Assembly (NCBI RefSeq): GCF_009727055.1
Contig: NC_052357.1
Location: 1,829,509 to 1,893,508, forward strand
Length of the DNA stretch: 64,000 bases
Source of the DNA: Benincasa hispida
Taxonomy: Eukaryota; Streptophyta; Magnoliopsida; Cucurbitales; Cucurbitaceae
Direction of reading: 5' to 3'
Shown piece by piece: positions 50,361 to 62,024 of this stretch; positions within the stretch are counted from its first letter, which is position 1, and each line of letters opens with the position of its first letter. The position numbers and the translations under genes were made by a program. The notes under the pieces were generated by a model. The model did not search any database. It saw only the letters and a list, made by a program, of their open reading frames with translations, and had not been told where the DNA came from.

Positions 50361-50690
50361 TAGCCCTTTATCTGGGTATTCTATTGCAATAGACTTGATG
50401 ATCCATAGCCCTTTATCTGGGTGGTCTATTGCGATAGATTTGATGGTCCATAGCCCTTCATTTGGGTGGTCCTAGTACGAACTTGATGGACAAAACTAAA
50501 CCCTTAAAAATTCCATAGCCCTTCCTTTATGTGGTCTTGGTATGGACTTGATAGATAATTTTAAAATCTTCATTGCTCAGTTTTTTAGTGGTCTTTCTTT
50601 GACAGACTTGATGAAGTTGGTCCTGGTATAGACTAGACGTGAAATCTTCATAGCTCAGTTTTTTAGTGGTCTATTGTGATAGATGTAATG
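50355..50690 (+). repeat. Degenerate tandem array in the copia C 3' region
   Basis: Five to six units of about 45-75 bp follow one another. Each has CCATAGCCCTTTATCTGGGT or a later variant (CTTCATAGCTCAGTTTTTTA), then GTGGTCTATTG and GATAGACTTGAT. The first three units are tight and the rest drift in length and sequence. Confidence 0.8.
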
Positions 50691-51036
50691 AAGCAATTAA
50701 CGTGATTGTGAAGGTGTGACCTCCTTCCATGGAAAAGTTCAAGGGTCTTTTTCAAGAGCTTTCACGTTGACCCAAGGTTCTATGTGCATGGTCTTAAATA
50801 ACACACTTCTATCATGGAATCAATGGAAATTTAAGGAGTAAAATGTGTTATGGGGGTCCCAACCATATTTATTGAAAGTTCAAGAGGCAACTCACACTCT
50901 AATAAAGTTGTTGTCCTACTTCATTATGCATCAATTCAAATCGTTAAGATGTTGATGTTTAACTTTGTTCTCCTATCTTTACTCAGATAATAGGTTTTAT
51001 AAAATGTTCTTCTATTTTGTTTGCTATATTAGTCAT

Positions 51037-51047
51037 TCGTGGGGGGT
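51037..51047 (+). other. Polypurine tract of copia C
   Basis: CGTGGGGGGTT precedes the opening TG of the 3' LTR. Confidence 0.6.
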
Positions 51048-51551
51048 TGTTGGGAATGCTTTTGGGCTTTTGGCCCATAGCAAAAGAAAAATGAGTTCTT
51101 AACGGTTTTGTAATCGTTTATTAAATTAATTCCAAGAATTAATTAGTGAAAAATTAATTCTTCAATTAATTTTAGAACAGTTTTTATTTAATTCTTCAAT
51201 TAACTCTAAAATTGGTTTTTATTTTTCAATTATTTTTCCTTTAAAAAGGATTCTTAATTTTTTTAAAAAAGAGACAAAGAAGATTTCACCTTTTCTTCTT
51301 CCTCATGTTTTTTTTCTCTAAATCTACTATTTATTGAGCAATTTTTCATCGATTCTAATCCGTTTTTCTATGAGTACACGTCAAAGATCGAGAGTTATGT
51401 TAACCTCTGGGAGCAACCGGCTTTGGCAATTTAGCACCAATGTCGTGTCGATCTTGCTTTCAAGGTAATAGATTTTGTCCATAGCAAAATGGTCGAGCTT
51501 TCAAGATAGTGGGTTTATCCCCAACACAATGATCGACATTCGGTTCCAACA
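51048..51551 (+). mobile_element. Copia C 3' LTR, 504 bp
   Basis: Opens TGTTGGGAATGCTTTTGGGC and closes GGTTCCAACA, inverted TGTTGG/CCAACA ends. It is collinear with 34654-35117. The following TTTTA is a candidate target duplication of TCTTA at 34649-34653. Confidence 0.85.
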
Positions 51552-53905
51552 TTTTAAACTTGATATTGCAGATATATTTTAAACTTTTTTAAGGTGTCTA
51601 CATTATTGTTGTTGTCATTTAGTACAAAGGGGAAAAAAGTCAGAAAAAACTAATGAGGATAGGTTTAGGAATTTAGTGAAGATAAAGGTGTCAACATTCA
51701 TATTTATGCTTCAGGAAAAGTTGAAACTTTTGATAATTCCCTTTGAGGAAAAATAAATTTTGTTCTAATTTTATTTGGTTCCTTTTCAATAGTATTGGTT
51801 ATTTATATTATTTAATAATATAATATAATAACTCCAAAATTAAATTTTGTTCTTAAATTTAGCAAGTTATAGCGTTTATTCCACAGATTTTAAATTCGTT
51901 GCGAGTTCTTTTAATGGCGTTTCATAATCATTTTTTCTTTTGTAAACTTATGCAAAATATCCATTTCTATAATTTTCTTTAACCAAAAAAAAAAAAAAAA
52001 AAAAAAAAAAGAGAGAAGACAAACATAAATATAGCCCGAGTAATCCAATGGAGATAAAAAGGTGTCTACATTTATTTTTATTTTTATTTTGACACAGTTG
52101 GATTTATATTTATGCTTTAGGAAAAGCTAAAACTTTTGGATAATTTCTTTGAAGTTTAAGATGTTCACTTTATTTTGTAATAGAATGGAGGCTGAAGATC
52201 CAAACCACGACTTTATAGTCGCTAACACATATAAATGTCAGTTGAATTATGCTCTTTTTGCCAAGTCCATCACTTTTTAATAGTATCGGTTATTATTTAT
52301 ATTATTTAATAGCATATTATAATAAATTTAAGAACAAAATTAGATAAATATTACAATTTTATCTTTGACTCATTTTTATTAATAAATCTACTAATTTAAA
52401 CACATACAAACAAAAGTAAGTGTCTCAAAAGAGAACATTTTATGGGTAATTTTGGACCAATAAATAAACCTAAGATAAAATAAAACCAAAAGAATTACCT
52501 AATCCTAAACAAATCCAAGATTGGCAAGAAACTGACTCAGGTGAGTTCATTTGAAGTGTGGAAAAAGAGATTAATCGTATTACCCAATTGGCCTAACTAG
52601 AGACTGAGGTTGAGGCTGAGGTCAACATATTCCACCCATACGACCCATTTTAGTCCCGTCTCAGCCTCGAGTCGTCATATTCCACACATGCGGCCCATTA
52701 CAATAGGCCTTTTATCTTGAGCTTCCATTACACTAGGTCTAGCCCTTAAGTGTTCTATATTTCCAAAAAGATAAAGGAGATAGGTCATAATCCTAATCTA
52801 ACCCCACTATAAATAGAATACAACACACAAAAATCATGAAGTGTCTGTGGCAAACACTATATTGATTCGTGTGTTAGAACTATTTTGTAGGTGATTTCCT
52901 CCTGATACTACAAATTCATTGTCGATGGTGTGGGAAGATCAAATAAATTTTCTAGGCCTGAATTTTCCAACAAAAACCATGCTAATTTTAAAAATAAGGG
53001 AAAGTTTTGTGCCAAAATAAGTTAAATAAATGCAAAGAAATTGACCGTTGAATAACTATGTCCAAACTCACAAGTTGCAACAAAGAAAATCATCCCTAAT
53101 GCTTCTTTTTAATGAAATCCTATTAATTTCATACTAGAGATGGGATGTAATTGACTAAACCCACATGGGAGAGTAATTCTTTTATTCAGGATTTGGACAT
53201 AAATAATTTTAGATAATAAGATTTTGAATGTAGGAAATTATTTCAAATTATTAAGTGCATTTGAAACTAAATTAATTTAAAATAATTTGAATTGAAATTT
53301 CTTATTTTTGATATCTACAAGAAAGTATAACATTTTGTTTTTTTTAAACTTATATGTTGCAAAAGGTTATATTAATAATTATACCAATATTTTATTATTG
53401 AAAGTTACTTTTTTCATATATATTGTTTAAAAATATTATTTGATGCTTTTTTTCCCTTTTTTTCTTAATTTTAAAAAATGCACGTTTTCTTTTTTCTATT
53501 TCTTAAATTATCATAGTTGATTTCTTTTCTTTTCTCTCTATTTTTATATAAAAAGAACTCACATAAGAAAATCTTGTGGATTTTAATTAACGTAATATAA
53601 AATTTTTAGTTTAAAATCCATCTAAATCTGATGGTTCTAGAACGGAAAATTAAGTTATCTAAACACAATAAATGATCTCAAATCAGCATCTTGAAATCAT
53701 CTCAAATCGTTGCATTCCAAACAAGAAGTTAACGATTCATCGAAAAATAAAAACTACAACATTTTTCAAGCTTAAAGTAAATATCACAATATTTATCTAA
53801 GTTTAAGGTACAATTTAATAAAATTAAAGATGTAAAAGTAAACTTAATACATTTTACCAAATTTAGGACAAAAAATATTTTTTCCTAAATTTAGAAGTAC
53901 TAGCT
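51552..53905. other. AT-rich flank with dispersed repeat pieces
   Basis: Paired blocks at about 51590-51760 and 52060-52170 share AAGGTGTCTACAT and TTTATGCTT(C/T)AGGAAAAG. A 26-base A run lies at 51985-52010. A SINE-like fragment on the minus strand is at about 52185-52255 (TAATTCAACTGACAT then GGTTTGGATC). An LTR-like block at about 52600-52990 has TATA-like CCACTATAAATAGAA and repeated CATATTCCAC(C/A)CAT(A/G)CG. No gene was recognised. Confidence 0.45.
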
Positions 53906-54339
53906 TGTGAAACCTGGATTTCCATTTTTCCTACTTAAGCTGATGATTAAGAGAATTAACTAAGTGAAAGTTAAATCCTATGTTGAAGAGAAGAAAATTT
54001 CTAAGTGTTGAATAGATTTTCCTCAAGTAGCTTTAAGTTAAACCTTAATTGGTGAAATTTAGCTAAGTGTAAAGTCAAAAAGGAACCATGCGTTGAGTGT
54101 TAGGAGACATTAACACATAAGATGAGTAGAAAGGAAACCATGCATTTATAAGGTTGGACGTATGATTGGCCGAGGCACTGGCAAGAGACATTGCCCAAGT
54201 TGCTCATGCGTTGAGTTTATGTGAGCGAGAGAGTAAAGAGCGAGATGTTAAGTGCAAGGCGCTAGGCAGACGATCATGTAGCAAATGTGCGGCGCTACAC
54301 GATGAGGTAGGCAATCATGGAGCAAATGTGCGACGCTAC

Positions 54340-54736
54340 GCGATGAAATAGGCGATCGTATAACAAATGCGCGGAGCTCAGCGATGCGCTAGACGATCGT
54401 GAAGATGCGCACGGCGTTAAACGATGAGCAGTGACGCGCTAGACGATAAGCGTAGAAGCTGGACGATAGCACTAAACGATAGCGTTAAGCATTGAGCGAA
54501 CACTAGACGATGAGCGTAGACGCTAAATGATGCGCGGGCGCTGGGCGATAGACTACACGATGAGCATGCGCGTTACACGATAGGTGGAATACTAAGCGAT
54601 GGGCGTTCCACGATAGACGCAGACACTAGACTGATGACTCTAATGCGATGAGCGGATGTGTTAGATCGAATAAGGCGATCTCGGTGCTTACCAAATCAAG
54701 GTAAACGATGGCGCGACAGTTTAAACGATAGGCTAT
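54340..54736 (+). repeat. ACGATGAGC-type motif array (part 1)
   Basis: More than fifteen short units vary around (A/G)(C/G)ACGATGAGCG, with GCTAGACGAT, TACACGAT and TAAACGAT. Spacing is 10-20 bp. The array continues on the far side of the inserted LTR at about 56410-56590. Confidence 0.75.
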
Positions 54737-56371
54737 TGATAACGGGCAGAAATCGCACGTTATCATAGTGCTAAAGTATTAAAACATGTTGGAGTGCATT
54801 GATTAAAATATGTTAAATTGCGTCCATTAAGCATAAAATTCTATAATATTTGCGGTGCAATGCGTTCAGCGCATTATGAACTAATTGATTTCTGTATTTT
54901 TTGTGCAAATATGCGTTAACGCAATGCAAAGATTGCGATCAATTAGAAATTATCGGTCCAGACGCAACTTTACCGCAAGAACTTTTGCGTTGATCGTGCT
55001 TGCAAACATATACGTTCCGAGAAGGATCGCCGCAACTTGGTCAGTACAACAATGGTGGGCAACATTCGAGTGAAAGGATAATTAAGAGCGATGGACAAAA
55101 TCTTGATGACAAGCCGGATTCCAAATTAAGTTGACAGCCGATAACGGTCACGAAGTACACTCAGCTTTATCGGTGACAATCATTCGGCGCGTCAATCAGG
55201 AATTAAAGTTGTCCATTTGTACAACTGGGAGAAGAGAAGCCTTATTTCACCATTGATACCCTATAAATACCAAGTACATTCTCAGAAAAGGGGTTTGATC
55301 AGTTAACAAGTTCACCAGTTGCTTCTGTTCATAATTTTCTTTTCCATTTTACGGTGGAGCAAGAGAAGAGTGTGTGGTGCAAGAGATCGCCCAGGGCAGC
55401 TCGAGAGAGAACCTTGGGCGTAAGAGCAGAGAGCGGGCCGATCTCGGCGAGAGCGAGAATATCTTTAGAGCACAAGTAGAAACAGTGTAAACGCCTGGCA
55501 GCAAGAAATTGCTACCATGCTCTTTACTATACTTGCATTGTTATTTTGTACTTCATCTTACATCTATTCAATGGAAGTTCTATATCTACATCTGCTCATT
55601 CTCTTAATACGCATGAGTAGCTAAACTAGTTGAATGGGTTGAGAAGAACTAAGCTAACATGACCTAGGAAGTTTATTGCTTGCGATTGTCTTGTTTTATG
55701 CTGTGCAAAATATCCTTTAGAGTTACTCGGGAGAGAATCTAAAGAAAGAACCTAATGTCTCGAGAGAGCTAGGTTAGAATATGGACTCGAAAGAGCAAGA
55801 TTAGGCTTGCATAAACAAGAGATAGGGACTTAGAGTTAAGCTCTGTTTGTCAACTTGCATCGCATGCATCCTAGGAATGGTAATGATATTATGTGGTCAC
55901 ATATTTGTGTGAATGTCATGTTGTCATTGCATAAATAAAGATAGAGGTTTATGTGTAAACCCTGTAGACTCATCGCATATTTATCGCATGCGTTATAGCC
56001 TTAGAAGTCGTAGTATTCACACCGAGATGTGGTTTACTTTTGTATACATGTTGCATGATCGTAAAGCATGAACGCATTCTAGGGAGTGTTAGCCGAAACT
56101 TTTCTCAACCCATTCACTGCATATTCATCGTATTTCCTGTTTACCCACTCTTTTCAAACTCTACCGTGTTCGTTATTTATTTTCATCAACACAAACAACA
56201 AACCCAACGATTTATTTATTTAACTGGTTACCGCAAGTCTTCATAAAAATCACCAATGCAACTATTTTCACAAGTCCCTGTGTTCGACCCTGGACTTACC
56301 AGAAAACTCAGAGGAATTTACACTTGACTTTCGCTGGGGAAACTTGAGTGCACAATGCAATTCCATCAACA
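54737..56371 (+). mobile_element. Athila-like LTR nested in the Ty3 LTR
   Basis: Opens TGATAACGGGCAGAAATCG and ends near CAATTCCATCAACA. It is collinear with 40273-41824 and supplies the missing end (CCCTGTGTTCGACCCTGGAC). It contains CCCTATAAATACC at about 55258. No internal region is adjacent, so it is probably a solo LTR. The exact 3' end, and hence the target duplication, is uncertain. Confidence 0.8.
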
Positions 56372-57005
56372 CATATCATCCATATTTCCATTACATAAAA
56401 CAAAGCATCAGCTATGCGCGAGATCATTGAGAGTGAGATCGTTTACTAAACGATTGAGCTACACGATTGAGCGTTAGTACTAAGTGATGGACGCAGGCAC
56501 TAGATGATTACAGCGAGAGATTCATTAAACGATTGAGTTAAACGATGATGTGCAAAAGCTGCACGATGGGCTAAACGATGAAGCGATGTTGAGGCTTGCG
56601 TTATGCAAGGTTGATGAGCTCATGTGGACAAATGGTTGTACCGAGAGGTGGTTAGACTTGAGTTAGTAGAAGTTGGATGAATTAAGTTTCATGCAAAGCA
56701 AGTCTTATGTATGAGGAAGACAACTCAAGTAGGTGTGTGGCATGAGAGTAGGTGAATGGCAAGGAAGTAGGTGGTGGCAAAACATGGTGCAAACACTTCA
56801 AGAGTAAGAGGTGTCTTACATTAGAGGCTTGGTGTTGAAGGAAAATTATGGGGTGTTGAATGCAATATTCTGTGAGCTATGTCAAGCTATGCGTTTATGC
56901 CCATGTGTCAGAGGTCATGCGTTGGAATGAAAAGTATGCATTAATCTAGTATGCAATGACCATGCGTTCCTATTACAAGTTTTCTTGCCTTCTCACCAAG
57001 TATAA
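56372..57005 (+). repeat. Ty3 LTR middle segment with ACGATT motif array (part 2)
   Basis: Units such as AAACGATTGAG, CACGATTGAGC and TAAACGATGAAGCG occur at about 56440-56590, continuing the array that precedes the inserted LTR. The rest is ordinary LTR sequence. Confidence 0.65.
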
Positions 57006-58510
57006 TGAAAACGCAAGTTTCTCGGGTACTTCAAGGTCGAACACAGGGACTTGTCACTTAATAATGCTTGTGAACCAATGCGTTTGAGGCGATGAATAAA
57101 CGTAAAAAGAAGAAGATTAATGGATTTACACACTACTCCTACTCCTAACTAAACAGATTGAGCAATGGAAGACTTGTGATGAGAATTGGTAGATACACAA
57201 CAACTACTAACGCATAGTAATGTTTATTATCTTAAATCGCTCAAGTAATCCTAGCTCGTCACACTAACGAATCGCACACCTCTCGGTGGTCAGCCACATG
57301 ACTACATCTCTATAGTGTATAGGTGCGTCGAGCATAAGATCGTGCCTATCTCTAGGAAAAATGCATACTTTACTTTAGTGCGTTCCATCTCTTACCTTCT
57401 CAGGCAATTAGATGCGACTAATTAACTTATAGACAAGCATTGCAACAACCCAACGACAAGCATTGCTACAGCCTTTCACCAAACAAAGAGGATTAACTCA
57501 TTATACTCGTACAACGCACACCTCTCGGTGGTTGCTACATGTGTCCTATCTCTAGGCTACATGATTGAGTATGCGATCGCGTTTGATAAATAAACGATGA
57601 AGGTAAACAATGATAAAGATAAAGAAGATGAAGAAGATGGCGTTGAAGGAATCAAGATATGCATTGATTACAAAATGTCTTAATATCTTAAGCCAAAATG
57701 TAATACAATACAAAGATTAGAGGAGAAATGAAAGACTCTACGTCAAGGCTACTGGTGGTGCCATGGATGAATGGTGGAGATGTCTCTCTCGAGCTCTATC
57801 TCTAGCGAAAGCTCCGGTCGTCACTCGGTCTGGTTTATGGAGATGAAGAATCCTCACAGAAAATCTTGTTCATGCACTCATCTGTGATCGCAAACCTCTG
57901 CCTTGAGGCAGAAGTTCGGATGTCTTGAAATGAAGGTCCAAAAGGCTATTTATAGAGTTTAAACGCCGACAGCAATCATGAATTGCGTTATGTCTCACTA
58001 CTGCCTTTGTCGCGGTATGGGCAATGTCACATCATCTTATATTGTTGATACTTTCAAAGTATGCGTCCGAGCTTGATTCAACTAAAGTATCAACGCATTC
58101 TACATCTTTGCGATCACCCTTCTATTTAAGGTTATCACTCCGTGGCTGCAATCTCCAAGTGATTACTGCATTCGCTTGATCACCGCAAATTCATGCGATG
58201 GACGCATGCGGTTCGTCTATACGATAGCTCGGTCTTCAGCGCATGCGTTTGTCTTTGCAGTCGCCTGGCTTCATGCATTTGATTGTGATTGCTTATTTCC
58301 AGCGCATGCGTTTGATTCTTGCGATAGCTACAAAAATAGACACTTTGGCACGGAGTAATGCATAACATTGGGGTCAGTGGGATTTAGGTGCTAATCGACG
58401 CAAAATCAATTTTCACAAATTATAACTATTATCACCGTATTTTCTACTTGTTAGCTCTCATAATTCTAAATAAAAGGCTTATAATAACTGACATTTTTCT
58501 GCCAGTTATC
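57006..58510 (-). mobile_element. Second Athila-like LTR, opposite orientation
   Basis: On the minus strand it opens TGATAACTGGCAGAAAAATG at 58510. It contains CTCTATAAATAGCC (complement near 57950) and GTCCCTGTGTTCGACC near its end. It is a diverged relative of the LTRs at 40273 and 54737. The inner limit at 57006 is approximate. It has no coding region, so it is a probable solo LTR. Confidence 0.7.
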
Positions 58511-59209
58511 ACTTGGTAAAGAAGAGAATGATCATTTTCTTTAGCCTAAAAATACCACCACAAGATGTCTCTTCCATTCATAAGTTCAAATCCTTTTCAA
58601 AGAACATAGGAAGAGTGTTAGAAAATGGATTGGAGGAGACCATGCGTCGATGAAGTTCCAAGAGAAGGAGATGTTGTCGGACAGTGAAGTCTGGAAGTAG
58701 CATCAACTTGGGATGAGAATTTCTCCCAGAATACTCGTGCGTTTGGAGTAATTTTAAAGCCACCTAAAGGCTCTGAGAGTCTAATTTTCATGGTAGGGCT
58801 GCCAGAGAAGAAGCTCCAAGGAATCAGGCTAGAGAGTGAGGAAAAAACAGAAGGGTCGAGCTGTCAGGTAAGCTTATGCCAGTCTTGATATTTTGATGAT
58901 TTCGGCCAAACCAGTTCTGAGCTAATATTTTAAGGTAAGCTGCCTGAGACATTTTAGAGCATGTGTGTAGAAGGAAGTATCTTGAGATAAGGCTTAAAAC
59001 TATGAGTAATCTGAGCTTTAAATTGAATCTGGAATTTAGGATTCAAAAGAGGAGCCCGAGAAGACCAAAGGAACTTTTAGAGAAAGGTTCCTACCTTACC
59101 AAGGTGAGTGGTGTTTTCCTTTAAGTCTTAAACCATATGTTTTTGAGTAAATTGTATATGCTGATGTTATGAATGAGTATCTAGCATGAGAATGAAATTA
59201 TGTGATCAA

Positions 59210-59376
59210 GATGGTCAGGGGGTCAATAAACCTAGTTCCTGAGCCCGAGAGCAGAACCTCACAGGATGGTCAAGGAACCGAGAGGTCTAGTTCCTGAGCG
59301 TGTGGGAGGAACCTCATATGGGATGGTTAGAGGGCCGATGGGCCTAGCTTTTGAGCCCATGAGTAGGGAGCTATGT
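59210..59376 (+). repeat. Three tandem units of about 56 bp in the Ty3 LTR
   Basis: Units start at 59210, 59265 and 59322 with GATGGT(C/T)A. Each contains CCTAGTTCCTGAGC or CCTAGCTTTTGAGC and a GGAACCTCA-like or GGAGCTATG-like end. Identity is moderate. Confidence 0.8.
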
Positions 59377-59915
59377 GCACATAGGGAATAAAGGGAACGC
59401 CAAAGAGTAAGCGTTTGTAATTAGTAACAGTTAACTATCTACCGTGTGTGTAGGTAGAATTGAGACCAGACTCATTCAAAGCGGAGGTTTGAGTATTAAC
59501 CTCGTATATATGATATGCTTGTTTTTTATGAGTTGAAATAGACTCTAGAAGTTGCTTACCACTCACTGAGCTTTGTGAAGCTCATTCTTTTCTTTCATGT
59601 TTTTCTTCTCAAGTAGCGAAAGATGAGGAGTTCCAAGGTGCTGCTAAGGTCAAGGTCTGCCACAAGCCACATTCACACTTTCGGGGTTTTAGAGTTGCTG
59701 ATGTAAAATTTGTAGTTAAGTCTTGGAGTTGTATAAACATTACATTGTTGTAAAAAATGGGCCTACTTAATCAGTTGTTGTTTATCTCCTTAACTTAAAA
59801 GTTTACTGAGAGTAAAGAGGTTCAGATGGGCAGTAGGTATCACAAAAGGGTGGTATCTACGGTCCCTCACGCCTCTCCTCGGGCTCAGGAGTGCAGGCTC
59901 GGGGCGGGTGTGACA

Positions 59916-61316
59916 TAGCCAAATACATACATTTTGTAAGAATAAAGTAAATACTTGAATGATTTAAGAAAATATGTAATAGAAGATATATTAGTTAATT
60001 TATTATTTTTTCACAAAATTAAGTCTTTTAAAATTTCATGATAATTGTTTCTTAGTTAAAAATAATTCTTTTTATTTTTATTTGAATGGTTTGATTATTT
60101 CTTAATTTTAAATTTTAATTTAAATCCAAAAAATATATTTGGTCAAATTTTCATGATAACCCTTTTTTAGTTTTATTTAAAATATTGTTTTGATTCAGAT
60201 ATACTCCTAGTTTTAAACTTTAATTTAAACGAAAATATTTTTCATTCTTTTTTCTCTTGGTTTAAATTTTTATTTATTTATTTATTTTAATTTGGAATAT
60301 TTTATTAATTTGGTTAGTTTCAAACTTTCATTTCAACCGAAAGATCATTATTATTTACTTCTTTTTCATATAAAAAAATAGATTACAAAACGAAGGGAAA
60401 AAACACCTTACCAATTATGGAATAATAGTTGGAGTTGGAGTTAAGATCTAAGCATATTGTAACAAGAAAACAAAAAGCTATTAACGAAATAGAAAAAGAA
60501 AGGAAAAAAACAAGAAAGAAAGAGAGAGAAAAAGATCATCAATGAATTTTTGGAGTTATAGATTGAATTTATAGAGAAAATTTGATTTGATCTTAAATCA
60601 AATCTTGAAAATAAATTAAAATTGGAACTTTTTTTTTAGTGAATTGAGATGTGAATCGATATATCATTCATGTTAAAATAAAACTAATTCTTTAAAAATA
60701 TTTAATCTCATTCACATTTGATGCTAAGAAATTGTAGAAAAAAAAATTCTTTTGCATGTGATGCTAAAGAATAGAGGCAAAATAATTTATTTAATGATTT
60801 TAATATGAAATTACCTAATATATACCTATTTAAAATTTGCACCAATATGAAAGCATTAATCTATTCTATATTAAATGGAGTAATAAAGGGAGAATCTTTG
60901 TCTTCCCTTTTTGCCCTTACATTTTTTTATAATTGCTATTTTGTCCTTTAGTATCTTTTCACGTAATTGTTGTTTGAGGTCTTCTCATCTTTTTACGTAA
61001 ATATGTAATTGTTCTTTGAAGTATTGACACCTTTTCTCATTCCCTGTCATTGCATTACTAATTATTTGTAGGAGGGGAGTTTCATAATAGCAGTTTTGGC
61101 ATTGTGATTTCTTCTTTAGGAGAAGTCGAATCCCAACAACGATGTTTAAGATTTTTGAAAAGTAAAGGTTCTTACTATGATTCACTTCTATTTCTTTAAA
61201 TTACTAATTTCAATTCATTTTAACAATGGGAGGGGCCTTCAATTCTTTTGGTCTCATGAGTCTAAGAATTTTTTTATTGGGAAATTTTGAGGTTTTTATT
61301 TGTTTTTTCTTTTCAG
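59916..61316. other. AT-rich intergenic DNA
   Basis: No recognised gene. TTTTAATTTAAA-like repeats occur at 60040-60330 and an AAAG-rich tract at 60480-60540. Confidence 0.5.
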
Positions 61317-62024
61317 ATTTTCAATTTTGATCGGAGACAATGTTGGTGCTAGGGTGTTCATGGGTTGGGTTGGATTTGGTTGAAAGACTTTTTAGATCCA
61401 ATCCAATTGTTCTAGTTGTAAATTTTTTCAACTCAAATAACCCTTATTAAAAAATGAACTCAACCCAAACCAACCATGAAATATTTGGGTTAGGTTGGTT
61501 CGGGTTAATCGGGTCATTTATTTAAAATTTTGTTCTAAAAAGAAACAAAAGGTAAATATGTTAAAATTTAATTTAATTATTTTCATATATTAAATTAAGA
61601 TTAATAACTCAATTTCAATTTATATAGTGAAAATTTTCTTTATGAAGTGCAAAGAAACTTCTTAAGTTGAAGAATAAAGTATTCAAAAATATTGGAATTA
61701 AATAAAATTAAAATCAATATATGTATAAATAATTATGTTATAAGTAATAACAAAAATATATTTTAAAGTAAATAATAAACTCGGGTTGGTTCGGGTTGGT
61801 TTTGGTTATATTAAGTGAACCCATGAACCAACCCAACCCATAAAATTTTCATTTATTTGAACCCAACCCAAACTGTACGGATTAGATTGGGTTGATCGAT
61901 TTTTTTGGATCATCGGGTTTTTGAACACCCCTAGTTGGTGCCCCTGCTAAAAGAGCAGGAGGGTTGCTTGCCGGTCTTGCAAACTATCTTTCAAATATTC
62001 GAGTACCAACTGTGGTTGAGAAAG
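61317..62024 (+). pseudogene. Exon-like frame of an unrecognised gene, interrupted by a hAT element
   Basis: Removing the element and one target copy leaves a 116-nt open stretch (61317-61349 joined to 61942-62024). A strong acceptor (TTTTCTTTTCAG) precedes it and a donor (GAAAG|GTACTT) follows. It encodes I-G-D-N-V-G-A-P-A-K-R-A-G-G-L-L-A-G-L and later V-P-T-V-V-E-K, a normal-looking composition unlike the surrounding AT-rich noise. I cannot name the family. A further frame at about 62186-62290 (D-S-N-P-L-V-E-D-F-S-L-M-S-V-V-D-I) may belong to it. If real, the gene copy is disrupted here. Confidence 0.45.
61350..61933 (+). mobile_element. Non-autonomous hAT-type element, 584 bp, with 8-bp target duplication
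   Basis: Perfect direct repeats GTTGGTGC flank it (61342-61349 and 61934-61941). The ends are TAGGGTGTTCATGGG on the left and TGAACACCCCTA on the right (inverted: TAGGGGTGTTCA), with one base of length difference. Subterminal GGGTTGGTT(C)GGGTT motifs and their inverses are plentiful. An 8-bp duplication is typical of the hAT superfamily. No transposase frame is present, so it would need enzyme from elsewhere. Confidence 0.92.

Larger units (their letters stand above)
53906..59915 (+). mobile_element. Ty3/gypsy-type LTR (Tekay/Del-like), split by two nested LTRs
   Basis: The LTR opens TGTGAAACCTGGATTTCC and closes GGGGCGGGTGTGACA. The flanks TAGCT (53901-53905) and TAGCC (59916-59920) form a near-perfect 5-bp target duplication. 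Inside, LTR text stops at 54736, resumes at about 56372, stops at 57005 and resumes at 58511. Subtracting the inserts leaves roughly 2.9 kb. No coding domain is present, so it appears to be a solo LTR. TTACCACTCACTGAGC near 59560 and the G/C-rich end resemble Tekay-type LTRs. Confidence 0.7.

Noticed and set aside
54340..56600. CRISPR-like array of short repeats
   Set aside because: Units are irregular and diverged with no constant spacers. The context is a plant LTR, interrupted by another LTR.
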